A model generated the notes under the pieces. The model saw only the letters and a list, made by a program, of their open reading frames with translations. It was not told the DNA's origin and ran no database searches. Source: UBA1479 sp002706405 (lineage in GTDB: Bacteria; Pseudomonadota; Alphaproteobacteria; Rhodospirillales; Casp-alpha2). From it: a DNA stretch of 64,000 bases. Below are positions 40,527 through 49,776 of the stretch, piece by piece. The first letter of the stretch is position 1. Each line of letters opens with the position of its first letter. The stretch is from positions 109,233-173,232 of the forward strand of contig CAXATO010000012.1 of assembly GCA_963972255.1 (NCBI GenBank), given 5' to 3'. Made by a program: the position numbers and the translations under genes.

Positions 40527-42038
40527 TTACACTGCGGTCAGGCGCGGCAAGGGATAGGGCTGCGTCATCGCCCGGGCGGTCACCCGGGATGGCGGGAAAT
40601 CGACGCTCACGCGCGTTCCCTTGCCTTTCGCGCTGACGACCTCGGTGGTGGCGCCGTGTGTTTTCGCCAGTTCGACGGCAAGCGGCAGGCCCAGGCCCGT
40701 GCCCTGGTGGTCGCGGGTCATCGGGTGGCCGACCTGGCCAAATCGCGATAACGCGGTCTCCAGTTCCTCCGCATCCATGCCGATGCCCGTGTCGGTGACG
40801 GCAAGGCGAAGACCGCCGTCATCCAGTTCCATCGCTTCAACCGTGACGCGTCCGCCGGTGGTGGTGAACTTGACCGCGTTGGACAGCAGGTTCAGCAAGA
40901 TCTGTTTGACCCGCCGTTCGTCGGCGATCAGGCCGGGCAGGGACGGCGCGATGTGGAGATGCAGCAGGATGCCCTTGCGCACGACGTCGCCGTCGACCAT
41001 GCGGAAGGTTTCCGTAATCGCCCGCTCGAGGTCGATCTCGGTCTCGCTCAGGTGCAGTTGCTGTGTTTCGGCCGCCGACAGGTCGAGGATATCGCTGATC
41101 AGGGACAGAAGATGGCTGCCGGACGTGTTGATGTCGTGCAGGCAGTCCTCTTGTCGCGCGTTGGCCAGTGGTCCGTAGACCCCTTCCTTGAGCGAACTGG
41201 AAAAGCCGATGATGACGTTCAGCGGCGTGCGCAGTTCATGGCTCATGTTGGACAGGAACTCGGTTTTCGCCCGATTGGCACGCTCGGCGCGGTTCTTCTG
41301 GCGCTCCATATCGTCCTGGGCCTGGGCGATTTCCATGATGGTGCGGTGTAGCGCGTCGTTCTTCGCCTCCAGTTCCTCGACGGTCGCGCGCACCTTCGAT
41401 TCAAGCGGGCGATAGATGAACAACGCCTCGCTCAACAGGGCCAGGAGCGCACAGACCCACAACCCGGTCTCGAACCGTTTGATCCGCGCGATGGCGCGCC
41501 GGGAAAAGGCCTCATATGCCTCGACCGCCGAATTCAACATGGGTTCCAGGACATGCGGCCCGTAGTTGATCAAATAGACATAGGACGATGTGTTGAACCT
41601 GAGCTCGCCGTACCGCAGGCCGTAGATGTCCCGGGCATGGCCGAGGAAGCGGTTGACCGCCAGGTCCAGGCCGACGGTGTTGTCGAAATAAATGACCGCC
41701 AGATCCTCGGTCATGACTTGGGGGATGCCGGCTTCTTCGTTGCCGGTCAGCAGCAGCAAATGAGCGCGCTGCATGGCGTTGACGGCGCGGCCCAACTGGG
41801 CGCGGGAAATTTCGTACTCGTATTCGTCCTGGGCGAAGGCCATCTGCCCGGCGAAATGGGCGATGCGGTTGGCCTGCCCGTTCTGGCCGCCGGCAACGAA
41901 GATCAGATGCCCGTAGTCCGATTGCTTGTCGATGATGAAGTGCATGGTGACGAACGACGCCGTGACCAGCAGGGCGATCGCCGCAAGTCCCAGGACATAG
42001 CGGTATCGCAGGCTTTTGACAGCCGCCAGTTCCGACAT
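40527..42038 (-). CDS. Sensor histidine kinase
   Basis: A 503-residue membrane histidine kinase. Helix 1 is near residues 10-35. A periplasmic domain follows, beginning AGGQNGQANRIAHFAGQMA, which resembles the PilJ/NarX-type four-helix sensor. A second helix is near 195-215, then a coiled coil. The dimerisation domain has the phosphoaccepting histidine in NMSHELRTPLN. The ATPase lobe shows NLLSNAVKFT, DTGIGMD and GTGLGLPL. All catalytic boxes are intact. No response regulator is adjacent, so it is an orphan kinase. ATG 42038. Confidence 0.94.
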   Translation of the reverse strand: MSELAAVKSLRYRYVLGLAAIALLVTASFVTMHFIIDKQSDYGHLIFVAGGQNGQANRIAHFAGQMAFAQDEYEYEISRAQLGRAVNAMQRAHLLLLTGNEEAGIPQVMTEDLAVIYFDNTVGLDLAVNRFLGHARDIYGLRYGELRFNTSSYVYLINYGPHVLEPMLNSAVEAYEAFSRRAIARIKRFETGLWVCALLALLSEALFIYRPLESKVRATVEELEAKNDALHRTIMEIAQAQDDMERQKNRAERANRAKTEFLSNMSHELRTPLNVIIGFSSSLKEGVYGPLANARQEDCLHDINTSGSHLLSLISDILDLSAAETQQLHLSETEIDLERAITETFRMVDGDVVRKGILLHLHIAPSLPGLIADERRVKQILLNLLSNAVKFTTTGGRVTVEAMELDDGGLRLAVTDTGIGMDAEELETALSRFGQVGHPMTRDHQGTGLGLPLAVELAKTHGATTEVVSAKGKGTRVSVDFPPSRVTARAMTQPYPLPRLTAV

Positions 42039-42124
42039 ACTTCGCCCCGTCCAGGTCCCTGTTGATCATTCAAGCGGGGGCATCCTAGCGGCGGCATATG
42101 ACAGTTATGTTTCGCCGAATCTGC

Positions 42125-42898
42125 CTAGGCGGCATCCTTGACGCAGAAGGCCAGGTAGTTGACGGAGAGGTCCTTGGCGTCCAGCCGCCAGGTGTCGCTA
42201 AACGGATTGAACACCATGCCTTCCAGATGCGTGAGGGTGACGCCATGGGCCGCCAGACCGCCCGCCAGTTCCGACGGACGCACGAATTTTCGCCAATCAT
42301 GGGTGCCCACGGGCAGCCAGCGCAGGATGTATTCGGCGCCGATCTTGGCCAGGGCGAGGGACTTGAGCGTGCGGTTCAAGGTCGTCACCACCATGCAGCC
42401 GCCCGGCCGCACCAACCCTGCCGAGGCGGCCAGGAAAGCGTCCAGATCGGCGACATGTTCGACGACCTCCATGTTCAGAACCACGTCGTAGGTTCGGCCC
42501 AGGCTGGCCAGATCCTCGGGCAGAACGTGGCGGTAATCGATGTCCAGGCCCATCTGATCGGCGTGCAGCCGGGCCACGGCGATGTTTTTTTCGCCCGCGT
42601 CGATGGCGGTCACCTTGGCGCCGAGCCGCGCCATGGGTTCGGCCAGCAGGCCGCCGCCGCATCCGATGTCGAGAAGCGACAGCCCGGCCAGAGGCGCGGG
42701 TTTGTCCGCATCCAGGCCGAAATGCCCGGCCACCCGGTCGCGGATGAAGGCGATGCGCAGCGGGTTGATGCGGTGCAGCGGGCGGAACTTGCCCTTGGCG
42801 TCCCACCATTCGTCGGCGATGGCCTGAAACTGGGCGACTTCACCGTCATCGGCAGTGGTTTGTCGGGGCGGCGTCTTATGGGCGGTCTGGGCGGTCAT
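42125..42898 (-). CDS. ubiG: Ubiquinone biosynthesis O-methyltransferase
   Basis: UbiG performs both O-methylations in ubiquinone synthesis. The 257-residue protein has the family block WWDAKGKFRPLHRINPLR, then LLDIGCGGGLLAEPMARLGA and the VEHVADLDAFL motif. Length is normal from ATG 42898 (MTAQTAHK); an ATG 18 bases upstream is also possible. It lies divergent from lysC with a 152-bp gap that can hold both promoters. Very secure assignment. Confidence 0.96.
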   Translation of the reverse strand: MTAQTAHKTPPRQTTADDGEVAQFQAIADEWWDAKGKFRPLHRINPLRIAFIRDRVAGHFGLDADKPAPLAGLSLLDIGCGGGLLAEPMARLGAKVTAIDAGEKNIAVARLHADQMGLDIDYRHVLPEDLASLGRTYDVVLNMEVVEHVADLDAFLAASAGLVRPGGCMVVTTLNRTLKSLALAKIGAEYILRWLPVGTHDWRKFVRPSELAGGLAAHGVTLTHLEGMVFNPFSDTWRLDAKDLSVNYLAFCVKDAA

Positions 42899-43050
42899 GC
42901 GGGGCCTTTGCGTCATTGATGGCGCGGGCACCTTGCCCGCAACGCCGATTAAGAGTAAGAAGGCGCCGCCCGGCAGACAAGGGCAAGTAATTCCGACGGA
43001 AATTTCCGGTTTTCGGGCATCTTTCACCAATCGAGAGAGACACCGGTTCC

Positions 43051-44271
43051 ATGGCGTTGATCGTGCAGAAATTCGGCGGCACTTCGGTGGCCGACGTCGA
43101 CCGCATTAAGGCGGTGGCGCAGCGCGTTAAGTCCGAAGTCGATTCGGGCAACCAGATCGCCGTGGTGGTATCGGCCATGGCCGGGGTGACCAACCAGCTG
43201 GTTGGTTACGTGGATAACATTTCCAAACTCTATGACGCGCGGGAATACGACGCCGTCGTCGCCTCGGGCGAACAGGTCACATCGGGCCTTCTCGCCCTGG
43301 CGCTGCAGGACATCGGCATCTCCGCACGGTCCTGGCAGGGCTGGCAGATCCCCATCCATACGGACGATGTCCACGCCAAGGCGCGGATCACCAGCATCGA
43401 CACGGACAAGATCAAAGCACGTCTGGACGTGGGCGAGGTCGTGGTCGTGCCCGGTTTCCAGGGGGTTTCCCCGGATGGGCGCATCACCACGTTGGGCCGC
43501 GGCGGCTCCGATACGTCGGCGGTGGCGCTCGCGGCGGCGCTCAAGGCGCATCGCTGCGACATCTACACGGACGTCGACGGGGTCTATACCTGTGATCCCC
43601 GGATCGTCACCAAGGCCCGCAAGCTGAGCAAGATCACTTACGAAGAAATGCTGGAGATGGCATCCCAAGGTGCGAAGGTCCTGCAGACTCGCGCCGTGGA
43701 AATGGCCATGAACCACGGGGTGCGCACGGAGGTCCGGTCGAGCTTCTCCGCCGAGCGCGGCACCCTGGTCGTAAACGAGGAAGAAATCGTGGAAAAGCAA
43801 GTCGTCAGCGGTATCGCCTATTCCCGGGACGAGGCCAAGATCACCCTGGTCCGCGTCGCCGACCGGCCCGGCGTGGCGGCCGGCATCTTCGGTCCCTTGG
43901 CGGAAGCCAGCGTCAACGTCGATATGATCGTGCAGAATGTGTCCGCCGACGGCAAGGCCACGGACATGACCTTCACGGTGACCAAGTCCGACCTGGAACG
44001 CACCAAGTCGATCATCCAGTCGAAAAAGGCTGAAATCGGCTACGAAGACCTGGTCGCCAAGGATGGCGTGGTCAAGATCTCCATCATCGGCGTGGGCATG
44101 CGCTCGCATGCGGGCGTGGCGCAGACCATGTTCCAGACCTTGGCCGAGAAGGGCATCAACATCCAGGTGATCTCGACCTCCGAGATCAAGGTCAGCGTGC
44201 TGATCGCCGAGGAATATACGGAATTGGCGGTGCGCGCCCTGCATACGGCCTATGGGCTGGACGCCGCTTAA
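43051..44271 (+). CDS. lysC: Aspartate kinase
   Basis: Aspartate kinase makes aspartyl phosphate, the first step to lysine, threonine and methionine. The 406-residue monofunctional enzyme begins MALIVQKFGGTSVADVDRI, the nucleotide-binding opening. GRGGSDTSAVALAAAL and the RLDVGEVVVVPGFQG region follow in the kinase domain. Two C-terminal ACT domains (about 265-335 and 340-406, VADRPGVAAGIFG and GMRSHAGVAQTMF) should give lysine/threonine feedback. RBS AGAGAGAC-like precedes ATG 43051. It begins the conserved run lysC-ptsP-...-clpB. Confidence 0.97.
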   Translation: MALIVQKFGGTSVADVDRIKAVAQRVKSEVDSGNQIAVVVSAMAGVTNQLVGYVDNISKLYDAREYDAVVASGEQVTSGLLALALQDIGISARSWQGWQIPIHTDDVHAKARITSIDTDKIKARLDVGEVVVVPGFQGVSPDGRITTLGRGGSDTSAVALAAALKAHRCDIYTDVDGVYTCDPRIVTKARKLSKITYEEMLEMASQGAKVLQTRAVEMAMNHGVRTEVRSSFSAERGTLVVNEEEIVEKQVVSGIAYSRDEAKITLVRVADRPGVAAGIFGPLAEASVNVDMIVQNVSADGKATDMTFTVTKSDLERTKSIIQSKKAEIGYEDLVAKDGVVKISIIGVGMRSHAGVAQTMFQTLAEKGINIQVISTSEIKVSVLIAEEYTELAVRALHTAYGLDAA

Positions 44272-44388
44272 AAGCGCCAGTTCGGACCCGCGCTGACACG
44301 GCAAAAGCCACGGCGGCGAACTTTTCCGGCGGCAGCGCGGTCGCCATCGCGACATTTTAATCCTATATGATAGCAACGCCGGGGGGGA

Positions 44389-46785
44389 ATGGACCCGGGC
44401 AGATTGCGCGTGGAGATCAGGGCAGGGGTCCATAATTCAGTGAGCGATACGCCGAACCCGCAAAACCCGGCAGCCAAAGCAGGGGGACAGGTGCCGAAGA
44501 AGGCGCCTATCGTCGGTCGTCGGCGTTCGGACGTCTCGCCGGTGCCCCGGCGCATGCTCGGTCGGGTCCGCACCGTCATGGCGGCGACGGGTACGGCCCA
44601 GGAACGCCTGGACCAGATCGTTCAGGTCATCGCCCTCGAAATGGTCGCCGAAGTCTGTTCCATCTATCTCCGGCGGGCCGGCGACGTACTTGAACTGTTC
44701 GCCACGCAGGGCCTGCGCAAGGACGCGGTGCACAAGACCCGGCTGCGGATCGGCGAAGGCCTCGTCGGCGAGATTGCCGCGCATGCCTTGCCCTTCGCTC
44801 TTGAGGATGCGCAGTCCCATCCCAGCTTCGCCTATCGCCCGGAAACCGGTGAAGAACTGTTCCATTCCCTGATGGGCGTGCCGATCCTGCGCGGTGGCCG
44901 CGTCACCGGCGTGCTGGTGGTGCAGAACCGCACGCGGCGCGCCTACGAAGACGAAGAGGTCGAAACCCTTCAGACCGTGGCCATGGTGCTGGCCGAATTG
45001 GTCGCCGGCGGCGATCTGGTGGCGGCGGACGAATTGTTGCCGGTCGACGGCATCGGTTTGAAGCCGTTGCGTGTCGAAGGGTTGAAACTGAATGGCGGGA
45101 TCGGCATCGGTGTGGCGGTTCTCCACCGCCCACATCTTTTCATTGAACGGATTGTCGCTGACGATCCGGCGGCGGAACGCCAGCGCCTGCATCAGGCGTT
45201 CAAGGCGATGCATGGCGCGCTCGACGACATGCTGGCCTCCGACAATGTGGCCAAGGGCGGGGAACATCGCGACATCCTGGAAACCTATCGCCTGATCGCC
45301 CAGGACGCCGGGTGGCTGTCGCGCATCGAGGATGCCATCCTGACGGGCCTGTCCGCGGAAGCCGCCGTGCAGCGTGTTCAGAACGACCTGCGGGCCCGCA
45401 TGACCGGGATCGACGACCCCTACCTGCGCGAGCGGGCCCACGACCTGGACGACCTGGGCTACCGCTTGACCCAGCACCTGATGGGGTCGGAGCCGGGGCC
45501 TCGGAAAATGCCGGACAACGCAATCCTGATTGCCCGCAACATGGGCCCGGCACAGTTGCTGGACTACGACAGCGAGAAATTGCGCGGCCTGGTCCTGGCC
45601 GAAGGCTCGCCCAACGCCCATGTCGCCATCGTCGCCCGGGCGCTCGACCTGCCCGTGGTCGGGCGGCTCGACAATATTCTCGACCGGGTCGAAGAGGGCG
45701 ATCCCCTGATCATCGACGGCGATCACGGTCAGGTCTATCTGCGCCCCGGCGAGGACATCCGGATCACCTTCGAGGACAGCCAGCGTCTGCGTGCCGAACA
45801 GCGCGCTCAATACGCGGTGTTGAAGGACGCGCCGTCGGTGACCAGGGACGGAGTCGCGGTCAACCTTCTGCTCAATGCCGGGTTGCGCGTGGACCTGATG
45901 CACCTGGAGCATACGGGGGCGGTCGGTATCGGCCTGTTCCGCACGGAAATTCCCTTCATGGTGGAGGCTGAAACCCCGACCGTCGACCGTCAGCAGGAAA
46001 TCTACGCCACGGTCTACGAGAGCGCCGGCGATCGCCCGGTGACCTTCCGAACGCTCGATGCGGGGGGGGACAAGGTGTTGCCCTACTGGGATGCGGAGAC
46101 GGCGGAAGAAAACCCCGCCATGGGCTGGCGGGCGATCCGCGTGTCGCTCGACCGTCCGGCGCTGATGCGCGACCAGTTGCGCTCGTTGATCCGCGCGGCG
46201 GCGGGCAAGACATTGCGCATCATGTTCCCGATGGTCAGCGAGGTCGCCGAGTTTGATCGGGCCAAGAGGTTGCTGGACGCCGAATTAATCCGTGCACGCC
46301 GGCGCGGACATGTGCCGCCGTCCGAGGTCCGAGCCGGGGTCATGCTCGAAGTGCCGGGCCTGATCTTTCAGTTGCCGGCCCTGACGAAGCGGGTCGACTT
46401 CATTTCCGTCGGCTCCAACGACATGATGCAGTTCCTGTTCGCCGCCGATCGCGGCAATCCCCTGGTGGCGTCCCGCTACGACGACTTGGCGCCGGCTGCC
46501 ATCAATTTCCTGGGGCAGGTCGCGCGGCATTGCGCGGAAACCCGGACCGAGCTCAGCCTGTGCGGTGAAATGGCCGGCGATCCCTTGGCCGCGATGACGC
46601 TGATCGGCCTGGGGTACCGCAATCTGTCCATGTCGGCGCCGTCGATCGGGCCGGTCAAGGCCATGGTTCGGTCCCTCGATGTGGGGGCTTTGGAAAGCTA
46701 TCTTTCCGGCTTGGCGCAATCGCCGGCCCATTCCCTTCGGGAGAAACTAAGGGCCTTCGCCGCAGATCATGGTGTAATGGTTTAA
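44389..46785 (+). CDS. ptsP: Phosphoenolpyruvate-protein phosphotransferase (EI-Ntr)
   Basis: PtsP is the first enzyme of the nitrogen PTS, passing phosphate from PEP to NPr. The 798-residue protein starts with a GAF domain (about 70-215, SLMGVPILRGGR). The phosphohistidine loop is EGSPNAHVAIVARALDLP, with the histidine in AHVAIVAR. The PEP-binding domain has GLFRTEIPFM, ISVGSNDMMQF and LCGEMAGDP, with the catalytic cysteine. The start may be ATG 44389 or a GTG at 44434; the former has a G-rich RBS. It follows lysC by 117 bp and contains all active residues. Confidence 0.95.
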   Translation: MDPGRLRVEIRAGVHNSVSDTPNPQNPAAKAGGQVPKKAPIVGRRRSDVSPVPRRMLGRVRTVMAATGTAQERLDQIVQVIALEMVAEVCSIYLRRAGDVLELFATQGLRKDAVHKTRLRIGEGLVGEIAAHALPFALEDAQSHPSFAYRPETGEELFHSLMGVPILRGGRVTGVLVVQNRTRRAYEDEEVETLQTVAMVLAELVAGGDLVAADELLPVDGIGLKPLRVEGLKLNGGIGIGVAVLHRPHLFIERIVADDPAAERQRLHQAFKAMHGALDDMLASDNVAKGGEHRDILETYRLIAQDAGWLSRIEDAILTGLSAEAAVQRVQNDLRARMTGIDDPYLRERAHDLDDLGYRLTQHLMGSEPGPRKMPDNAILIARNMGPAQLLDYDSEKLRGLVLAEGSPNAHVAIVARALDLPVVGRLDNILDRVEEGDPLIIDGDHGQVYLRPGEDIRITFEDSQRLRAEQRAQYAVLKDAPSVTRDGVAVNLLLNAGLRVDLMHLEHTGAVGIGLFRTEIPFMVEAETPTVDRQQEIYATVYESAGDRPVTFRTLDAGGDKVLPYWDAETAEENPAMGWRAIRVSLDRPALMRDQLRSLIRAAAGKTLRIMFPMVSEVAEFDRAKRLLDAELIRARRRGHVPPSEVRAGVMLEVPGLIFQLPALTKRVDFISVGSNDMMQFLFAADRGNPLVASRYDDLAPAAINFLGQVARHCAETRTELSLCGEMAGDPLAAMTLIGLGYRNLSMSAPSIGPVKAMVRSLDVGALESYLSGLAQSPAHSLREKLRAFAADHGVMV

Positions 46786-46997
46786 AGCAACCTGTTTTCT
46801 ACTTGAATCTACATAACTTTTTGTGGGATTATTTAACCTGCGGAAAAGACGAAACGATTCGCCTTTGAATTCAGCCGCCGTTGCGACCCAGGGGGAGGGA
46901 CGCCACCGCGGCCATCCAGCAGCCAGGCACCGAATTTGGGTCACCCTCGCGCTGGGATTCCAAGGAGCGAACGTTGGGGCAAAGGGGTGATTTGCGC

Positions 46998-48296
46998 GTG
47001 AACCATGATCCGATCTCACGGGCGACGTCGGGGGGCGACGCCACTGATCGCCGTACCGGCGTTGGTGGGTTGTTGCGGGCCTCGCGGCTGCGTTGCGGCG
47101 AGGACCTGGACGTCATCGCCCAAGTTCTGCGCATTCGTCCCCGTCACTTACAGGCCATCGAGGATGGCAATTTCGACCAGCTTCCGGGCACCACCTACGC
47201 CGTCGGCTTCATCCGCACCTATGCGGAATACCTGGGCCTGGACAGCGACGAAGTCGTGCGCCGCTTCAAGGGCGAACAGAACCAGCAGCCGGGTCAGGCG
47301 CGCAAGGCCGATCTGGTGTTTCCCTCACCCATGTCCGAAACAGGCATCCCGCGGGGTGCCGTGGTGTTTCTCGGTGTGGTGATCGGCGTCATCGCCTATG
47401 GCGGCTGGTACAGTTCGACCGTCGACAATGATTTCTTCAAGCAGTGGATCGAGCCGGTGCCCGCGCGCCTGGCCGCCTTGCTGCCGGGCGGGGCCCAAGA
47501 CAGCGGCCCCGACCACAGCCAGGCCGTCGCTGCCGACAAGCCGGTGTCCGAACCCGATCCGGCCTCCGCGGCGGAACCGGCCGCCGCACCCGAAGCCGCC
47601 CTGTCGTCCGCATCGCCGTCTGCGACGGACAATGCCGCGGCGGTGGTAACGGAGTCGCCGGCCCCAACGGCCGAGGCGGTATCTGAAACGTCGTCAGACC
47701 CGGCGCCGACGGAACAGTCCCAGACGGAGCAAGTGACCTCGGAGCAGGTAACCTTGGAGCCGGCGCAGGCCGATCCGGTCCCGGCGGCTGAACCCACCCC
47801 ACCCGCAGCGGCGAGCGAAACCGCCGACCCGGCACCGGCATCTGCCGTTGCGTCGGCGTCGGAAACCGTGCGGCCGCCCGAATCCATCGCCCAGCCCGTG
47901 GAAACCGCCGAACTGCCGGCGCCGGCCGTGACGGCTTCGGAAACCCCGCCGGCAACCGAGGCGGACTCCGCGCCCGCGCCGGACGTCACGGAGATCGCCA
48001 GCACGCCGGCCGAAATGGCCGAAGCGCGCATTGTCCTGACCGCGGTCAGTGACAGTTGGGTCGAAGTCCGCGAACAGGGCACCGATACCTGGGTTTGGGG
48101 AAAATTGCTGCGTGCCGGCGAATCCTACGCCGTGCCCGATCGCCCCGATTTGAAGCTGAAAACCGGCAACGCCGGTGGGCTGACCATCACCGTCGACGGT
48201 GACAGTGTGCCGGCGGTCGGCGCCAGCGGAGAGGTCGTGCGCAACGTGCTGCTCGACCCCGAGCGCCTGAAGGCGGGTACCGCCGTTTTCCGCTGA
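46998..48296 (+). CDS. RodZ-like helix-turn-helix membrane protein
   Basis: A 432-residue RodZ-type protein. The cytoplasmic N-terminus has an HTH (LRCGEDLDVIAQVLRIRPRH, LQAIEDGNFDQLPGTTY). One transmembrane helix (GAVVFLGVVIGVIAYGGWY) follows near residue 120. A long alanine-, proline-, threonine- and glutamate-rich periplasmic linker covers about 150-340. A C-terminal DUF4115 domain (AEARIVLTAVSDSWVEVRE) ends it. In E. coli RodZ anchors the MreB cytoskeleton; this linker is longer and more acidic. GTG 46998 with AAGGGG upstream is chosen. It lies in the ptsP-ispG-hisS run. Confidence 0.88.
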   Translation: MNHDPISRATSGGDATDRRTGVGGLLRASRLRCGEDLDVIAQVLRIRPRHLQAIEDGNFDQLPGTTYAVGFIRTYAEYLGLDSDEVVRRFKGEQNQQPGQARKADLVFPSPMSETGIPRGAVVFLGVVIGVIAYGGWYSSTVDNDFFKQWIEPVPARLAALLPGGAQDSGPDHSQAVAADKPVSEPDPASAAEPAAAPEAALSSASPSATDNAAAVVTESPAPTAEAVSETSSDPAPTEQSQTEQVTSEQVTLEPAQADPVPAAEPTPPAAASETADPAPASAVASASETVRPPESIAQPVETAELPAPAVTASETPPATEADSAPAPDVTEIASTPAEMAEARIVLTAVSDSWVEVREQGTDTWVWGKLLRAGESYAVPDRPDLKLKTGNAGGLTITVDGDSVPAVGASGEVVRNVLLDPERLKAGTAVFR

Positions 48297-48459
48297 TCCG
48301 CCGTCAACCTGCCCGGCTGGCCCGTCACGACCGTTGACCGCGGGGCGGGGGTCGGGCAAAACATGGCCCCACGGGCTGTGCCGGCGCGGTTTCATGCTTG
48401 TGCGCCGCCGTGGACAGCCCCATGTAGGTTGCCGTTGAGCGTTTAAAGGATCCACTTTC

Positions 48460-49764
48460 ATGTCCCAGGAAGCCACGCTTCCCGCTGACCGTGCGGTCGC
48501 CTTTGGCCCAAAGGCGCGCCGGGTAAGCGTGCCCGTCACCATCGGCAAGGTCACCATGGGTGGCCTCAATCCCATCGTCGTGCAGTCCATGACCAATACG
48601 GACACCGCCGATATCGACGGCACGGTCCAACAGGTTCATGCCCTGGCCCAGGCGGGATCGGAAATCGTCCGCGTCACCGTCGATACGGAACGCGCCGCCG
48701 CCGCCATTCCGCATATCAAGGAAAAGCTGCTGGCACGCGGCGTCGATACCCCGATCGTCGGTGATTTCCACTACATCGGGCACAAGCTTCTGGAAAATCA
48801 TCCGGCCTGCGCCGAGGCGTTGGACAAGTACCGCATCAACCCCGGCAACGTCGGCTTCAAGGAAAAACGCGACACCCAGTTCTCCAAGATGGTCGAAAAG
48901 GCCATCGAGTACGGCAAGCCCGTGCGCATCGGCGTCAATTGGGGTTCGCTCGACCAGGACCTGGTGGTCCGCCTGATGGACGAAAACGCCAAGTCGGCCA
49001 ATCCCATGACGGCCGAGGAAGTGACCCAGGAAGCGCTGGTCCAGTCGGCGATTTCCAACGCCATGCGGGCCGAGGACCTGGGCCTGGGACGCGACCGCAT
49101 CGTGCTGAGCTGTAAGGTCTCCGAGGTTCAGAGCCTGATCAAGGTCTATCGGGAACTGGCCCGGCGGGGCGATTGGGCCCTGCACCTGGGCCTGACCGAA
49201 GCCGGGATGGGGTCCAAGGGCATCGTCGCCTCGACCGCCGCCATGGCGGTCCTGATGCAGGAAGGCATCGGCGACACCATCCGCGTGTCCCTGACGCCGG
49301 AGCCGGGCGGCGACCGCACCAAGGAAGTGATCGTCGCTCAGGAAATGCTGCAGACCATGGGGCTGCGCGCCTTCACGCCGCTGGTCACGGCCTGCCCCGG
49401 TTGCGGGCGGACGACCTCGACCGTGTTCCAGGAATTGGCCGAAACCGTGCAGGGCTACGTGCGCGGCATGATGCCGACCTGGCGCGAACAATACGATGGC
49501 GCCGAAAACCTGTCGCTCGCGGTCATGGGCTGCATCGTTAACGGCCCCGGCGAAAGCAAGCATGCGGATATCGGCATATCGCTCCCCGGCACCGGCGAGG
49601 CACCGACGGCCCCCGTGTTCGTCGACGGGGAAAAGGTCGCGACCCTGCGGGGGGGCGCCATTGCCGAGGATTTCAAGAAAATCGTCGACGACTATGTCGC
49701 CCGCAAGTACCCGCGTAAGACCGGCGGCGTCCCCTCCGGCGCCGGCGTCGACGCGGCGGAATAG
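48460..49764 (+). CDS. ispG: 4-hydroxy-3-methylbut-2-enyl diphosphate synthase
   Basis: IspG (GcpE) makes HMBPP from MEcPP in the MEP isoprenoid route, using a [4Fe-4S] cluster. The 434-residue protein has the TIM-barrel opening PIVVQSMTNTDTADID. The cluster cysteines are in VTACPGCGRTTSTVF and MGCIVNGPGE. Length is that of the shorter bacterial form. ATG 48460 has AAAGGATCC upstream. It precedes hisS by 12 bp, so the two are probably one transcript. Confidence 0.97.
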   Translation: MSQEATLPADRAVAFGPKARRVSVPVTIGKVTMGGLNPIVVQSMTNTDTADIDGTVQQVHALAQAGSEIVRVTVDTERAAAAIPHIKEKLLARGVDTPIVGDFHYIGHKLLENHPACAEALDKYRINPGNVGFKEKRDTQFSKMVEKAIEYGKPVRIGVNWGSLDQDLVVRLMDENAKSANPMTAEEVTQEALVQSAISNAMRAEDLGLGRDRIVLSCKVSEVQSLIKVYRELARRGDWALHLGLTEAGMGSKGIVASTAAMAVLMQEGIGDTIRVSLTPEPGGDRTKEVIVAQEMLQTMGLRAFTPLVTACPGCGRTTSTVFQELAETVQGYVRGMMPTWREQYDGAENLSLAVMGCIVNGPGESKHADIGISLPGTGEAPTAPVFVDGEKVATLRGGAIAEDFKKIVDDYVARKYPRKTGGVPSGAGVDAAE

Positions 49765-49776
49765 CGGGACGGACGG

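Noticed and set aside
47540..48000. Ala/Pro/Glu-rich region as a tandem DNA repeat
   Set aside because: The low complexity is at the protein level; the DNA has no regular repeated unit.
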